Assembly (NCBI RefSeq): GCF_040548735.1
Contig: NZ_JBEPSD010000001.1
Location: 620,001-684,000, forward strand
Direction: 5' to 3'
Source of the DNA: Rhodanobacter soli
Lineage (GTDB): Bacteria > Pseudomonadota > Gammaproteobacteria > Xanthomonadales > Rhodanobacteraceae
Length of the DNA: 64,000 bases
This document shows positions 53,500 to 64,000 of the stretch, one piece after another (the first letter of the stretch is position 1; each line of letters begins with the position of its first letter). Under the pieces are notes generated by a model. It had not been told where the DNA came from, did not search any database, and saw nothing but the letters and a program-made list of their open reading frames with translations. The translations under genes and the position numbers were made by a program.

Positions 53500-53762
53500 T
53501 GTGGGCCCGTGCCGGCGCCGGCGTGCTGCCGGGTTTCTTCCTTGCCGCCGCCCTGATCGGCCTGCTCGGCTGGCTGCTTCCCGGACCGTGGGAATCGACC
53601 ATGGTGGCCGGGCTGACCGCGTTCTTCCCGTTGTGGATCGGGGTGATCTGCGCGGCGTTCCGGTTCTCCAGCGGCAGACGCGCGTGGCTATGGCTGGGCG
53701 GTTTGGCGCTGCTCGCGCTGGGCTTGCTGTGGCTGCTGCAGACGTCCGGCTGGGTCCGTTGA
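53499..53762 (+). CDS. DUF3649-like small membrane protein of the iron uptake operon
   Basis: An 87-residue protein with three helices (GVLPGFFLAAALIGLLGWLL, MVAGLTAFFPLWIGVICAAF, WLWLGGLALLALGLLWLL). It resembles the small DUF3649 proteins paired with DUF3325 in ferric-siderophore operons; the call is by size, topology and context. Translation is coupled to the gene before it, and the PepSY gene starts 25 bp after its end. Confidence 0.68.
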   Translation: MWARAGAGVLPGFFLAAALIGLLGWLLPGPWESTMVAGLTAFFPLWIGVICAAFRFSSGRRAWLWLGGLALLALGLLWLLQTSGWVR

Positions 53763-53786
53763 GATCGTCCGCATGAAACTGCCCAC

Positions 53787-55343
53787 ATGAAATTGAAGCC
53801 GGCCACCCTGCGCACCTTCACCACGCTGCATTCGTGGATGGGGCTGGTCGCCGGCTTCGCGTTGTTCGTGGCGTTCTACGCCGGCGCGATCACGGTGTTC
53901 CATCAGCCGCTGCAGCAATGGGCGACACCGCGCACCGCCGCCATCGGCTCGCTCGACGACGCACAACGTCTGCTCGACGATGTGCTGGCACGGCATCCGG
54001 AAGCGCGCGAGCACGTGGGCATGACGTTCCCCGGCTACGAACTGGCGCAGCCCACCGCGTACTGGCAGGACCGCCACGGCACCTGGCTGTTTGCCACCCC
54101 GGACCATCTGGCCGGCAACCCGACCCCACCCGGCGCCAGCCTGCCCGAACTGATCAACCAGCTGCATTACATGCTGGGCATTCCCGTCGCCGGCACCTGG
54201 CTGATGGGCGTCGTCAGCCTGCTGTACGGCATCGCGCTGGTATCCGGCTTCGTGATCCATCTGCCGCGGCTGGTCAAGGACCTGTTCGCGTTGCGCCCCG
54301 GGCGCAACCTCAAGCGCTTCTGGCAGGACGCGCACAACGTGATCGGCTTGCTGAGCCTGCCGTTCCACATCGTGTTCGCGGTCACCGGCGCGCTGCTGTG
54401 CCTGATGTTCGTGCTGATGCTGGCGCTGAACCCGCTGATCTACGACGGCAAGCTGATGGCCGCCTCGGCGGCGGCGATGGACACCGCGCCGATCGTGCAG
54501 AAGGCCGGCGTCGCCAGGCCGCTGTCGCCGCTGGCAAGCTGGCATGCGCGTTCGATCGAGGTGGCGCGCGACCAGGGCATCGCCGACTTCGTGCCGGGCT
54601 ACCTCAAGCTGGCGCATGCCGGCGATGCGCACGCGGTGGTCGAGATCACCGGCACCGCGCCACGCGGGCTGGGCGGCGGCGCGGTGGCGCTCGACGCGAC
54701 CAGCGGCGCCGTGATCGCCACCCAGTTGCCCGGCGCGCGCGATGCCAACCACGCCACCCTGGCGGCGGTGTATGCGCTGCATTTCGGCGACTACGGCAAC
54801 GTCGCGGTGCAGTGGCTGTACTTCCTGCTCGGGCTGGGTGGCGCGTTCCTGTTCTACTCGGGCAACCTGCTGTGGATCGAATCGCGGCGCAAGCGTCGCC
54901 AGGCGGAACAAGGCCGCTCGTCGATCATCATGGCGCGGGCCACCGTGGGCATCTGCATCGGCGTCTGCGTGGCGGTTTCCGCCGCCTTCGTCGCTGCGCA
55001 ACTGCTGCCCTGGCTGGGCTGGAACGTCGGCGCGGGCGAGCGCTGGGCCTGCTTCGGCAGTTGGGCGCTGTGCGCGATATGGGCGTCGTGGCGCACGCCG
55101 TCGCGCGCGGCACAGGAACTGCTGTGGCTGGCTGCCCTCGTCACCGCGCTCATTCCACTGGCGCATGGCCTCGCCACCGGCTGGTGGTTCTGGCGCAGCG
55201 CCGCGGCCGGGCACGGTGCGCTGTTCGCCGTCGACATCGGCGCACTGGCATTGGCCATCGGTTTCGCTGCGCTGGCGCGCGCGACGGCTCGTCGCGGCCG
55301 CACCGGCGGAGCGAACAGCGTGTGGGCGGATCAGCGCCGGTAA
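53787..55343 (+). CDS. PepSY-associated TM protein (PiuB-like putative ferric-siderophore reductase)
   Basis: A 518-residue inner membrane protein with PepSY-associated helices. LHSWMGLVAGFALFVAFYAG near the start and QLHYMLGIP, DAHNVIGLLSLPFHIVFAVTG hold conserved His thought to bind heme; PepSY-like periplasmic domains lie around 50-125 and 235-320. Homologues reduce ferric siderophores in the periplasm. Its 3' end overlaps convergent nadD by 13 bp, the right border of the accessory block. Confidence 0.87.
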   Translation: MKLKPATLRTFTTLHSWMGLVAGFALFVAFYAGAITVFHQPLQQWATPRTAAIGSLDDAQRLLDDVLARHPEAREHVGMTFPGYELAQPTAYWQDRHGTWLFATPDHLAGNPTPPGASLPELINQLHYMLGIPVAGTWLMGVVSLLYGIALVSGFVIHLPRLVKDLFALRPGRNLKRFWQDAHNVIGLLSLPFHIVFAVTGALLCLMFVLMLALNPLIYDGKLMAASAAAMDTAPIVQKAGVARPLSPLASWHARSIEVARDQGIADFVPGYLKLAHAGDAHAVVEITGTAPRGLGGGAVALDATSGAVIATQLPGARDANHATLAAVYALHFGDYGNVAVQWLYFLLGLGGAFLFYSGNLLWIESRRKRRQAEQGRSSIIMARATVGICIGVCVAVSAAFVAAQLLPWLGWNVGAGERWACFGSWALCAIWASWRTPSRAAQELLWLAALVTALIPLAHGLATGWWFWRSAAAGHGALFAVDIGALALAIGFAALARATARRGRTGGANSVWADQRR

Positions 55344-55978
55344 GGCACCAGCAGTGCGGGATCATCGAACAATCCCGCCGGCAGCAGGTAGCGCGGATCG
55401 CGCCCGGCGGCGAGCAGTTCGCGGATGCGCGTGGCGGAGATTTCCAGCGGAGTCACCGCCAGTTCGATGACCTTGCCCGCGGGCAGCGCGCGCAGGCTCG
55501 CTGTATCGGCGATGCGCCGTCCGGCCACCTCGCGTTCCAGTGCATCCGGCAGATCGGCGGAAACCCCCGGCCGGCTCAGCACGCCGACATGCGCCGCCTC
55601 GAACAATTCGCGCCAGCGATGCCAGCTGGCGAGGCCGGCAAACGCATCGGCACCGAGCAGCAGCACCAGCGGGCGTTCGCCCTGCTCTGCACGCAGTTCG
55701 TGCAAGGTGTCGATGGTGAACGACGGGCCGTCACGATCCAGTTCGCGGGTATCAAGCGTGAGCCGCGACTGGCCGTGCAGCGCGGCGCGCAGGATCGCGA
55801 CGCGCTGTGCCGCCGAAGCGAGCGGCGGCACGCGGTGCGGCGGCACGCTGGCCGGCAGCAGGCGCACCTCGGCGTCGAGCAGTTCGGCCGCTTCCCACGC
55901 CACGCTGAGGTGGCCCAGGTGTACCGGGTCGAAGGTGCCGCCGAAGAGTGCCAATGGTTTGCTGGTGGTTTGTGGCAA
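55331..55978 (-). CDS. nadD: Nicotinate-nucleotide adenylyltransferase
   Basis: A 215-residue enzyme of NAD synthesis that adenylylates nicotinic acid mononucleotide. The nucleotidyl transferase motif LFGGTFDPVHLGHLSVAWEA starts the fold, and VTPLEISATRIREL is the (I/V)SST-like motif. LLLGADAFAGLASWHRWREL is the family centre. It follows holA after a repeat-bearing gap. The usual next gene rsfS is not present here but 12.5 kb to the left. Confidence 0.96.
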   Translation of the reverse strand: MPQTTSKPLALFGGTFDPVHLGHLSVAWEAAELLDAEVRLLPASVPPHRVPPLASAAQRVAILRAALHGQSRLTLDTRELDRDGPSFTIDTLHELRAEQGERPLVLLLGADAFAGLASWHRWRELFEAAHVGVLSRPGVSADLPDALEREVAGRRIADTASLRALPAGKVIELAVTPLEISATRIRELLAAGRDPRYLLPAGLFDDPALLVPYRR

Positions 55979-55998
55979 GAGCTTTACCCCTCCCCAAC

Positions 55999-56022
55999 CC
56001 TCCCCTGCACGCAGGGGAGGGA
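55999..56022. repeat. REP-like hairpin between holA and nadD
   Basis: CCCTCCCCTGC/GCAGGGGAGGG with a two-base loop, preceded by CCCCTCCCCAA. Same class as the copies at 37639-37661 and in leuS at 58147-58170. There is no T-tract. Confidence 0.85.
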
Positions 56023-56026
56023 GCGG

Positions 56027-57036
56027 TCATGCGAGCGCCCGGGCGGCGCGCGGTTCGGCGATGGCGGCAATCAGCCGTTCGGCTTCCTGCCACGGGTTGC
56101 CCTGCTCGCGGCCCTTGACCATGCGGTCGATGCGCGAGGCGCGGGCCAGGCATTGCAGCCAGTGCTCGCGCGGCGCGCGGCGCAGGGCCTGGCGGAACAG
56201 GGTTTCGCGCGCCTGCCACAGGTGTTCGGCGCGGATCTGCGCGGCGAGGTCCGGCGCATTCGCCAGGCGCAACGCCAGCTGCAGCTGGTTCACCAGCCAG
56301 CCCATCAGCGCCAGCAGTTCGTCGCCTTCGGAGCGCAGCCCGGCGAGGATGCGCAGCGCACGCGCGCCGTCGCCGACGAAGGCGGCGTCGGTGAGCTTGA
56401 ACACGTCGTAGCGGGCGCTGTCGGCGACCAGGTTTTCCATCTCCGCCGCGTCGACGCGGCCCTGCCCGTGCAGCACGGCGAGCTTGTCGACTTCCTGCGC
56501 CGCGGCAAGCAGGTTGCCTTCGACGCGCTCGGCCAGCAGCGCCACCGCATCGGGCGTGGCGGACAGGCCGCGCGAAGCGAGCCGCGCGCTGATCCATGCA
56601 CCCCACTGGTCCGGCCGCGGCGAGTTGAACACCACCATGGTGCCGCTGGCATCGAGCTTCTTGCTCCAGGCGCCATCGTGCTTGTTGCTCCACTCCATCG
56701 CGGTGACCAGCAGGGTGACGTCGGGCGGCGGATCGGCGCAGAACGCGCCGATCGCCTTGGCGCCGTCGATGCCGGGGCGCCCGGTGGGCAGGCGCAGGTC
56801 GATCAGCCGACGGGTGGCGAACAGCGACATGCCGGCCGCCGCGCGGGCCAGGTCGTTCCAGTCGAAATGCTGGCCGACCTCGAGCACTTCGCGCTCGCTG
56901 TAACCCAGCTTGCGCGCCTGGGCGCGCAACGCATCGGCGGCTTCCAGCACCAGCAGTTGCTCGCCGGCCAGCAGGTACACCGGCTGCAGGCTGCCTGCCG
57001 CCAGCGCCTTCTGCCATTGGCCGGGACTGAGTGGCA

Positions 57037-57037
<1 letters not shown>
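56027..57037 (-). CDS. holA: DNA polymerase III delta subunit HolA
   Basis: The clamp-loader wrench subunit that opens the sliding clamp. The 336-residue chain begins LQPVYLLAGEQLLVLEAADALR, with later LFATRRLIDLRLP, VEGNLLAAAQEVDKLAVLHG and DVFKLTDAAFVGD typical of the three-domain delta fold; WQARETLFRQAL lies in the collar domain. Its ATG overlaps the lptE stop (TGATG). Order leuS-lptE-holA-nadD is conserved in gammaproteobacteria. Confidence 0.95.
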
Positions 57038-60623
<3,586 letters not shown>

Positions 60624-61235
60624 TCAGCCGGGCGGGCAGGCAGGCGACTGGCCACCGCCGAGCGCCCGCGCCGCGGTGGCGATCTGCGCCGCCAGCCGGG
60701 CGATCGCGCGCTGATGGCCCTGCACCAGGGCGGGATAGCCCGGCCCCACCGCCTCGCTGATCCGGCTACTGCAGGCCAGCGCGGCGGGCTGGGTGCCGTG
60801 CAGCAGGCGCACGCTCCAGGCGGACTCGATCGAGGCATAGCTGCCGGGCGCGGAGTCGAACCGGCGCACGTCCAGCTTGATCCGCAGCAGCGGCTTGCCG
60901 TTGCCGGGCAGGCCGCTGACGTCCGCGCTGTGCAGCTCGCGCGCCAGGTCGGCCGACAGCGCGCTGCGCACCTCGTCGCCGAGCGGGGCGATCCAGCGCT
61001 CGCTGCCGAGCAGGGCCACGCCCTGCCCGCCCTCGCGCACCACCAGCTGCGGCTGGTCGACCTGTGCCGGCACGCCCACCGGCAGCAGCTCGAACGACGG
61101 CGATGGCGGAGTCGCCGTCTCGGCCGACTCGTCCGCCGGCGCAACCAAGGTGTAGTAGTGCAGCGGCGCCGAGGCGCACGCCGCCAGCAGCAGGCCGGCC
61201 GCCGCGATCCACAGATGCCTTCCGGTACGAATCAT
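60624..61235 (-). CDS. pqiC: ABC-type transport auxiliary lipoprotein PqiC
   Basis: A 203-residue outer-membrane lipoprotein (lipobox LLAAC) with LHYYTLVAP at the mature N-terminus, LPVGVPAQVDQPQLVVREG and GSERWIAPLGDEVRSALSADLARELH, the ABC_trans_aux pattern. PqiC forms the outer membrane partner of the PqiB tunnel. Its start overlaps the pqiB stop by four bases (ATGA). A hairpin follows at once at its stop codon. Confidence 0.92.
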   Translation of the reverse strand: MIRTGRHLWIAAAGLLLAACASAPLHYYTLVAPADESAETATPPSPSFELLPVGVPAQVDQPQLVVREGGQGVALLGSERWIAPLGDEVRSALSADLARELHSADVSGLPGNGKPLLRIKLDVRRFDSAPGSYASIESAWSVRLLHGTQPAALACSSRISEAVGPGYPALVQGHQRAIARLAAQIATAARALGGGQSPACPPG

Positions 61236-62935
61236 GGCTTGCTCCCTTGCGTCGGCTGGACCGCCGCTGGCGTGACGTTGACGGGTTCCACGCCGGCCGG
61301 CTTCGCGTCCGCGCGACGGCCGCGGATCAGCGACTCCGGATGACCGCCCAGGTAATCGGTCAGCACGCGCAGCGAACGCGCCATGCGCTGCACCTGCTCC
61401 AGCGTGGCGCCCAGGTTCTGCTGCAGCGGCGAGTCGCCGGCCAGCGCCTCGTTCGCCGTGCCCATGGTCTGCTGCACGCCGTGCAGGGTGTCCCTGACCG
61501 CCGGCAAGGTTTCGCCATTGACCTGCTTCAGCGTGCGATTGAGTCCGGCCAGGGTCTGGTCCAGGTTGCGCCCGATGCTGTCGAACGGGACTTTGTCGAG
61601 CTTGTCGACGATCCCGGCCATCTGCTCCTGCAGCTTGTCGAAGCTGCCCGGCACGGTGGGTATGGTCAGCGGTTTCGCGTTCGGGTCGAACGCCACCTTC
61701 GGCGTCTTCGGTATGAAATCCAGCGCCACGTACAGCTGGCCGGTGAGCAGGTTGCCGGTGCGCGCCTGCGCACGCAGGCCGTGATCGACCAGGCGGCCGA
61801 TCATCTGCGACAGGTCGGGGTTCTCCCCGTGCGCCTTGGCCAGCGCCTCCAGCTTGTCGTAGGCGGCGCCCAGACGCTGCGGGTATATCACCGCGCCGAC
61901 CAGCACCGGGAAGCGCTGCTTCTGCTCGTCGTAGTCGAGCCGCACCGACACCACCTTGCCGATGTTGATGCCGAGGAACTCCACCGGCGCATCCACCGCC
62001 AGCCCGCGCACCGACTGCTCGAAGCGCATGCGGATGTAGTGCGGGGTGCCGTCCGGTGGCGCCATCGCCGTGACCTGGTCGTCGAACAACTTGTACTCGT
62101 TGTCCTCCGGCGCCGGCGTGCTGTCGTGCGGCCCGGGCGGATCCTGGAACGCCACGCCGCCGGCCAGCACGGTGGCCAGCGATTGCGTGTTGAGCTTCAG
62201 CCCGTTCGCACCGATCGACACGTCCACGCCGCTGGCGTTCCAGAAGCGCGAGGAGCGGGTGACGAACTTGTCGTTGGGGCCGTCGACGAAGATCTGCAGC
62301 GAGACGCCCTTGCCGTCCTTGTCCAGCTGGTAGGACGCCACCCGGCCGACCTGGATGCGCCGGTAGTACACCGGCGAACCGATATCGAGCGAACCGAGGT
62401 CGTCGCTGTGCAAGGTGAAGCTGCGACCGGGCGCACCGTGGTTCACCGACGGCGGCGCCTCCAGCCCCTGGAACTCGTCCTCGTACTCGTTCGAGTTGCC
62501 CACGTCGGCGCCGATGAACGCACCCGACAGCAGGGTGTCGATGCCGGACACCCCGCCCAGCCCGATCCGCGGACGCACCACCCAGAAGCGCGTGTCCTTG
62601 CTGGCGAAGCTCTCGGCGCTCTTCTCCAGCGCCACGTTGACCAGCACGTGGCTGCGGTCGCCGCTGAGATGGATCTTGTTGACCCGGCCGATCACCACGT
62701 TCTTGTACTTCACCGGGGTCTTGCCGGCATCCAGCCCCTCGGCGCTCTGGAAGCTGATGGTGATCTGCGGCCCGGCCTGCAGCCAGTTGTTGATCACCAG
62801 CGACAGGCCGACCAGCGCCGCCAGCGCCGGGATCAGCCAGATCAGCGAGGCATTGAAGCGGCGCCGTTTCACCACCGGCCGCGGCAGCTCGCCGTTACCC
62901 GGCGGACCTTGTTCGATGTGGCTGTCGTCAGTCAT
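61232..62935 (-). CDS. pqiB: PqiB, MCE-domain lipid transport protein
   Basis: A 567-residue periplasm-spanning protein with one N-terminal membrane helix (LIWLIPALAALVGLSLVI, about 25-43) and three MCE domains (about 48-140, 165-270, 285-390), then a long coiled-coil (about 430-530) that builds the needle-like channel. ISFQSAEGLDAGKTPVKYKNVVIGRV and YYRRIQVGRVASYQL show the MCE pattern. The ATG at 62935 overlaps the pqiA-like gene by eight bases. Confidence 0.94.
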   Translation of the reverse strand: MTDDSHIEQGPPGNGELPRPVVKRRRFNASLIWLIPALAALVGLSLVINNWLQAGPQITISFQSAEGLDAGKTPVKYKNVVIGRVNKIHLSGDRSHVLVNVALEKSAESFASKDTRFWVVRPRIGLGGVSGIDTLLSGAFIGADVGNSNEYEDEFQGLEAPPSVNHGAPGRSFTLHSDDLGSLDIGSPVYYRRIQVGRVASYQLDKDGKGVSLQIFVDGPNDKFVTRSSRFWNASGVDVSIGANGLKLNTQSLATVLAGGVAFQDPPGPHDSTPAPEDNEYKLFDDQVTAMAPPDGTPHYIRMRFEQSVRGLAVDAPVEFLGINIGKVVSVRLDYDEQKQRFPVLVGAVIYPQRLGAAYDKLEALAKAHGENPDLSQMIGRLVDHGLRAQARTGNLLTGQLYVALDFIPKTPKVAFDPNAKPLTIPTVPGSFDKLQEQMAGIVDKLDKVPFDSIGRNLDQTLAGLNRTLKQVNGETLPAVRDTLHGVQQTMGTANEALAGDSPLQQNLGATLEQVQRMARSLRVLTDYLGGHPESLIRGRRADAKPAGVEPVNVTPAAVQPTQGSKP

Positions 62936-63581
62936 CGGTATCCTTGCCATCCCAGATCAAGCGGGGGTCAAAACTCATCGAGGCCAGCATGGTCAACACC
63001 ACGGTCAGGCCGAAGAAGATCACGCCGGGCAACGGTTCCACCAGGCTCAACACGCTGAAGCGCACCAGCGCCGTCAGCAACGCCACCACGAACACGTCCA
63101 GCATCGACCAGTAGCCGATCAGCTCGACCAGCCGATAGAGTTTTGCACGTTGCACCCGCGCCCAGCCGCTGCCTTGCTGGCTGCTCACCAGCAAGGTGCC
63201 CAGCGCGAGGAACTTCAGCACCGGCACCACGATGCTGGCAGTGAACACGATGACCGCCAGGTTCGGAGAACCGGCGCGCCACAATTCGACCACGCCGCTG
63301 ATGATGGTGTTGTCGTCCACGTCGTTGAGGCTGGCGGTGCGCATGATCGGCAGCACATTGGCCGGGATGTACAGGATGAACGCGGCGATCAGCAGCGCCC
63401 AGGTTCGTACATAGCTGTTCGGCTTGCGCCGATGCAGGGTGGTGCCGCAGCGCGGGCACGCCATGTCGTCACCCACGCCGTCGCCATCCAGTCGCGCGTC
63501 GCCGGGCACGTTGCGGCACACCAGCCCGCATACCGTGCAGGCGATCAGGCCGAGTTCGCTGGCGCGCGGCAGCGCGCTCAC
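62928..63581 (-). CDS. pqiA: PqiA-like membrane protein (second half-unit)
   Basis: A 217-residue inner membrane protein. A rubredoxin-like zinc ribbon (CTVCGLVC, then CPRCGTTLHRRKPNS) is followed by four helices with the PqiA motif LYIPANVLPIMRT. In E. coli PqiA two such units are fused in about 417 residues; here they are separate coupled genes. The GTG at 63581 overlaps the preceding stop (GTGA), which fixes the start. Confidence 0.9.
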   Translation of the reverse strand: MSALPRASELGLIACTVCGLVCRNVPGDARLDGDGVGDDMACPRCGTTLHRRKPNSYVRTWALLIAAFILYIPANVLPIMRTASLNDVDDNTIISGVVELWRAGSPNLAVIVFTASIVVPVLKFLALGTLLVSSQQGSGWARVQRAKLYRLVELIGYWSMLDVFVVALLTALVRFSVLSLVEPLPGVIFFGLTVVLTMLASMSFDPRLIWDGKDTDD

Positions 63582-64000
63582 GCAGCGCCCTCCGGCACAT
63601 CGTCCCACAGCCGGCGCAGGTCCACGCCGGCGAAGATGGTGATCAGCAGGGTCAGCGCCGCGTACGCGTAGATGCCTGGGTCCGGCGTCACGTCGAAATA
63701 GGTGTGCGCCTTGACGATCGCCACCAGCGCGCCCAGCACGAACACCTCGCTCATCGTCCACGGCCCGAGGTAATGCAGGATCACCATCAGCCGCACGAAG
63801 CCCGGCGCGCGCCGCCCGGCCCGGGCGAACCACAGCAGCCAGCCCAGCAGCAGCATCTTCAGCAGCGGGAAGAAGAACAGCGTGGCGGCGACCAGCACCG
63901 AGACGACCTGGGCCTGCTCGCGCCACATCGCGAGGATCATGCCCCACAGCGTGGTGCTGCTCTGCTGGCCGCTCAGGCCCAGTGTCACGATCGGCCACAT
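63578..64000 (-). CDS. pqiA: PqiA-like membrane protein (first half-unit), 5'-truncated by window
   Basis: The C-terminal 140 residues of a PqiA-domain protein whose start lies outside the window. MLLLGWLLWFARAGRRAPGF and LHYLGPWTMSEVFVLGALVA match the PqiA/YebS helices, and GWTM/S-like WTMSEVF is the family hallmark. It is coupled to the second PqiA-like gene by a GTGA overlap and together they precede pqiB and pqiC. Confidence 0.87.
   Translation of the reverse strand: MWPIVTLGLSGQQSSTTLWGMILAMWREQAQVVSVLVAATLFFFPLLKMLLLGWLLWFARAGRRAPGFVRLMVILHYLGPWTMSEVFVLGALVAIVKAHTYFDVTPDPGIYAYAALTLLITIFAGVDLRRLWDDVPEGAA

Overview
The window is a GC-rich (clearly above 60 %), densely coding stretch of a gammaproteobacterial chromosome. 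Protein style and gene order point to the Xanthomonadales/Lysobacterales, most likely Rhodanobacteraceae (Rhodanobacter, Dyella or Luteibacter type). The pointers are a FimX-type degenerate GGDEF/EAL protein, an efp-epmB divergent pair, an rsfS-rlmH-maf cluster, and CCCTCCCC...GGGGAGGG hairpin repeats between and even inside genes. The genus is inferred, not proven. No rRNA, tRNA, CRISPR array, prophage or insertion sequence was seen.

Layout. 1-4.7 kb: 3' part of an mtaD-type deaminase, efp and epmB (elongation factor P and its lysine 2,3-aminomutase), and fimX. 4.7-14.3 kb: housekeeping block with the rpsP-rimM-trmD-rplS operon, ffh, a CcsA-like membrane protein, radA, dnaB, the rpsF-rpsR-rplI operon and iscA. 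14.4-20.5 kb: asnS, a MalM-like lipoprotein, a small membrane protein, and a catabolic module (SDR, ALDH8-type semialdehyde dehydrogenase, beta-carbonic anhydrase, 2-aminomuconate deaminase-like RidA protein) that fits the lower kynurenine/2-aminomuconate pathway. 20.5-25.7 kb: a low-complexity secreted protein, hutG, two tandem paralogous secreted proteins with an NEAHHD motif, a TonB C-terminal remnant and an NlpC/P60 lipoprotein. 25.8-33.4 kb: SlyD, an MFS carrier, a methyltransferase, rhlE, rimJ, fghA and deaD. 33.4-40.9 kb: a TPR-sulfotransferase, a broken dioxygenase remnant, a large secreted protein, a YkgJ-like protein, a zinc metallopeptidase, MAPEG, a methyltransferase and a CPBP protease.

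40.8-64 kb: maf, GNAT, rlmH and rsfS lie in the same orientation as nadD-holA-lptE-leuS further right, but about 12.5 kb of accessory genes separates nadD from rsfS. That block holds a nitronate monooxygenase-like protein, DoxX plus an MXKDX pentapeptide-repeat protein, DUF1345, GNAT, OsmC, DAHP synthase, DUF2236, a NERD-domain UvrD-like helicase and a Fur-box-preceded siderophore uptake operon. The window ends in a pqiA-pqiB-pqiC lipid-transport operon.

The strongest regulatory find is a complete transcription attenuator ahead of the DAHP synthase gene. It encodes a 27-residue leader peptide in which six of seven consecutive codons are Tyr, Phe or Trp, followed by alternative hairpins and a U-tailed terminator. 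Other notable points are a hairpin repeat element inserted in frame in leuS, Shine-Dalgarno-occluding hairpins before rhlE and the NlpC/P60 gene, and DnaA-box-like sequences upstream of dnaB.
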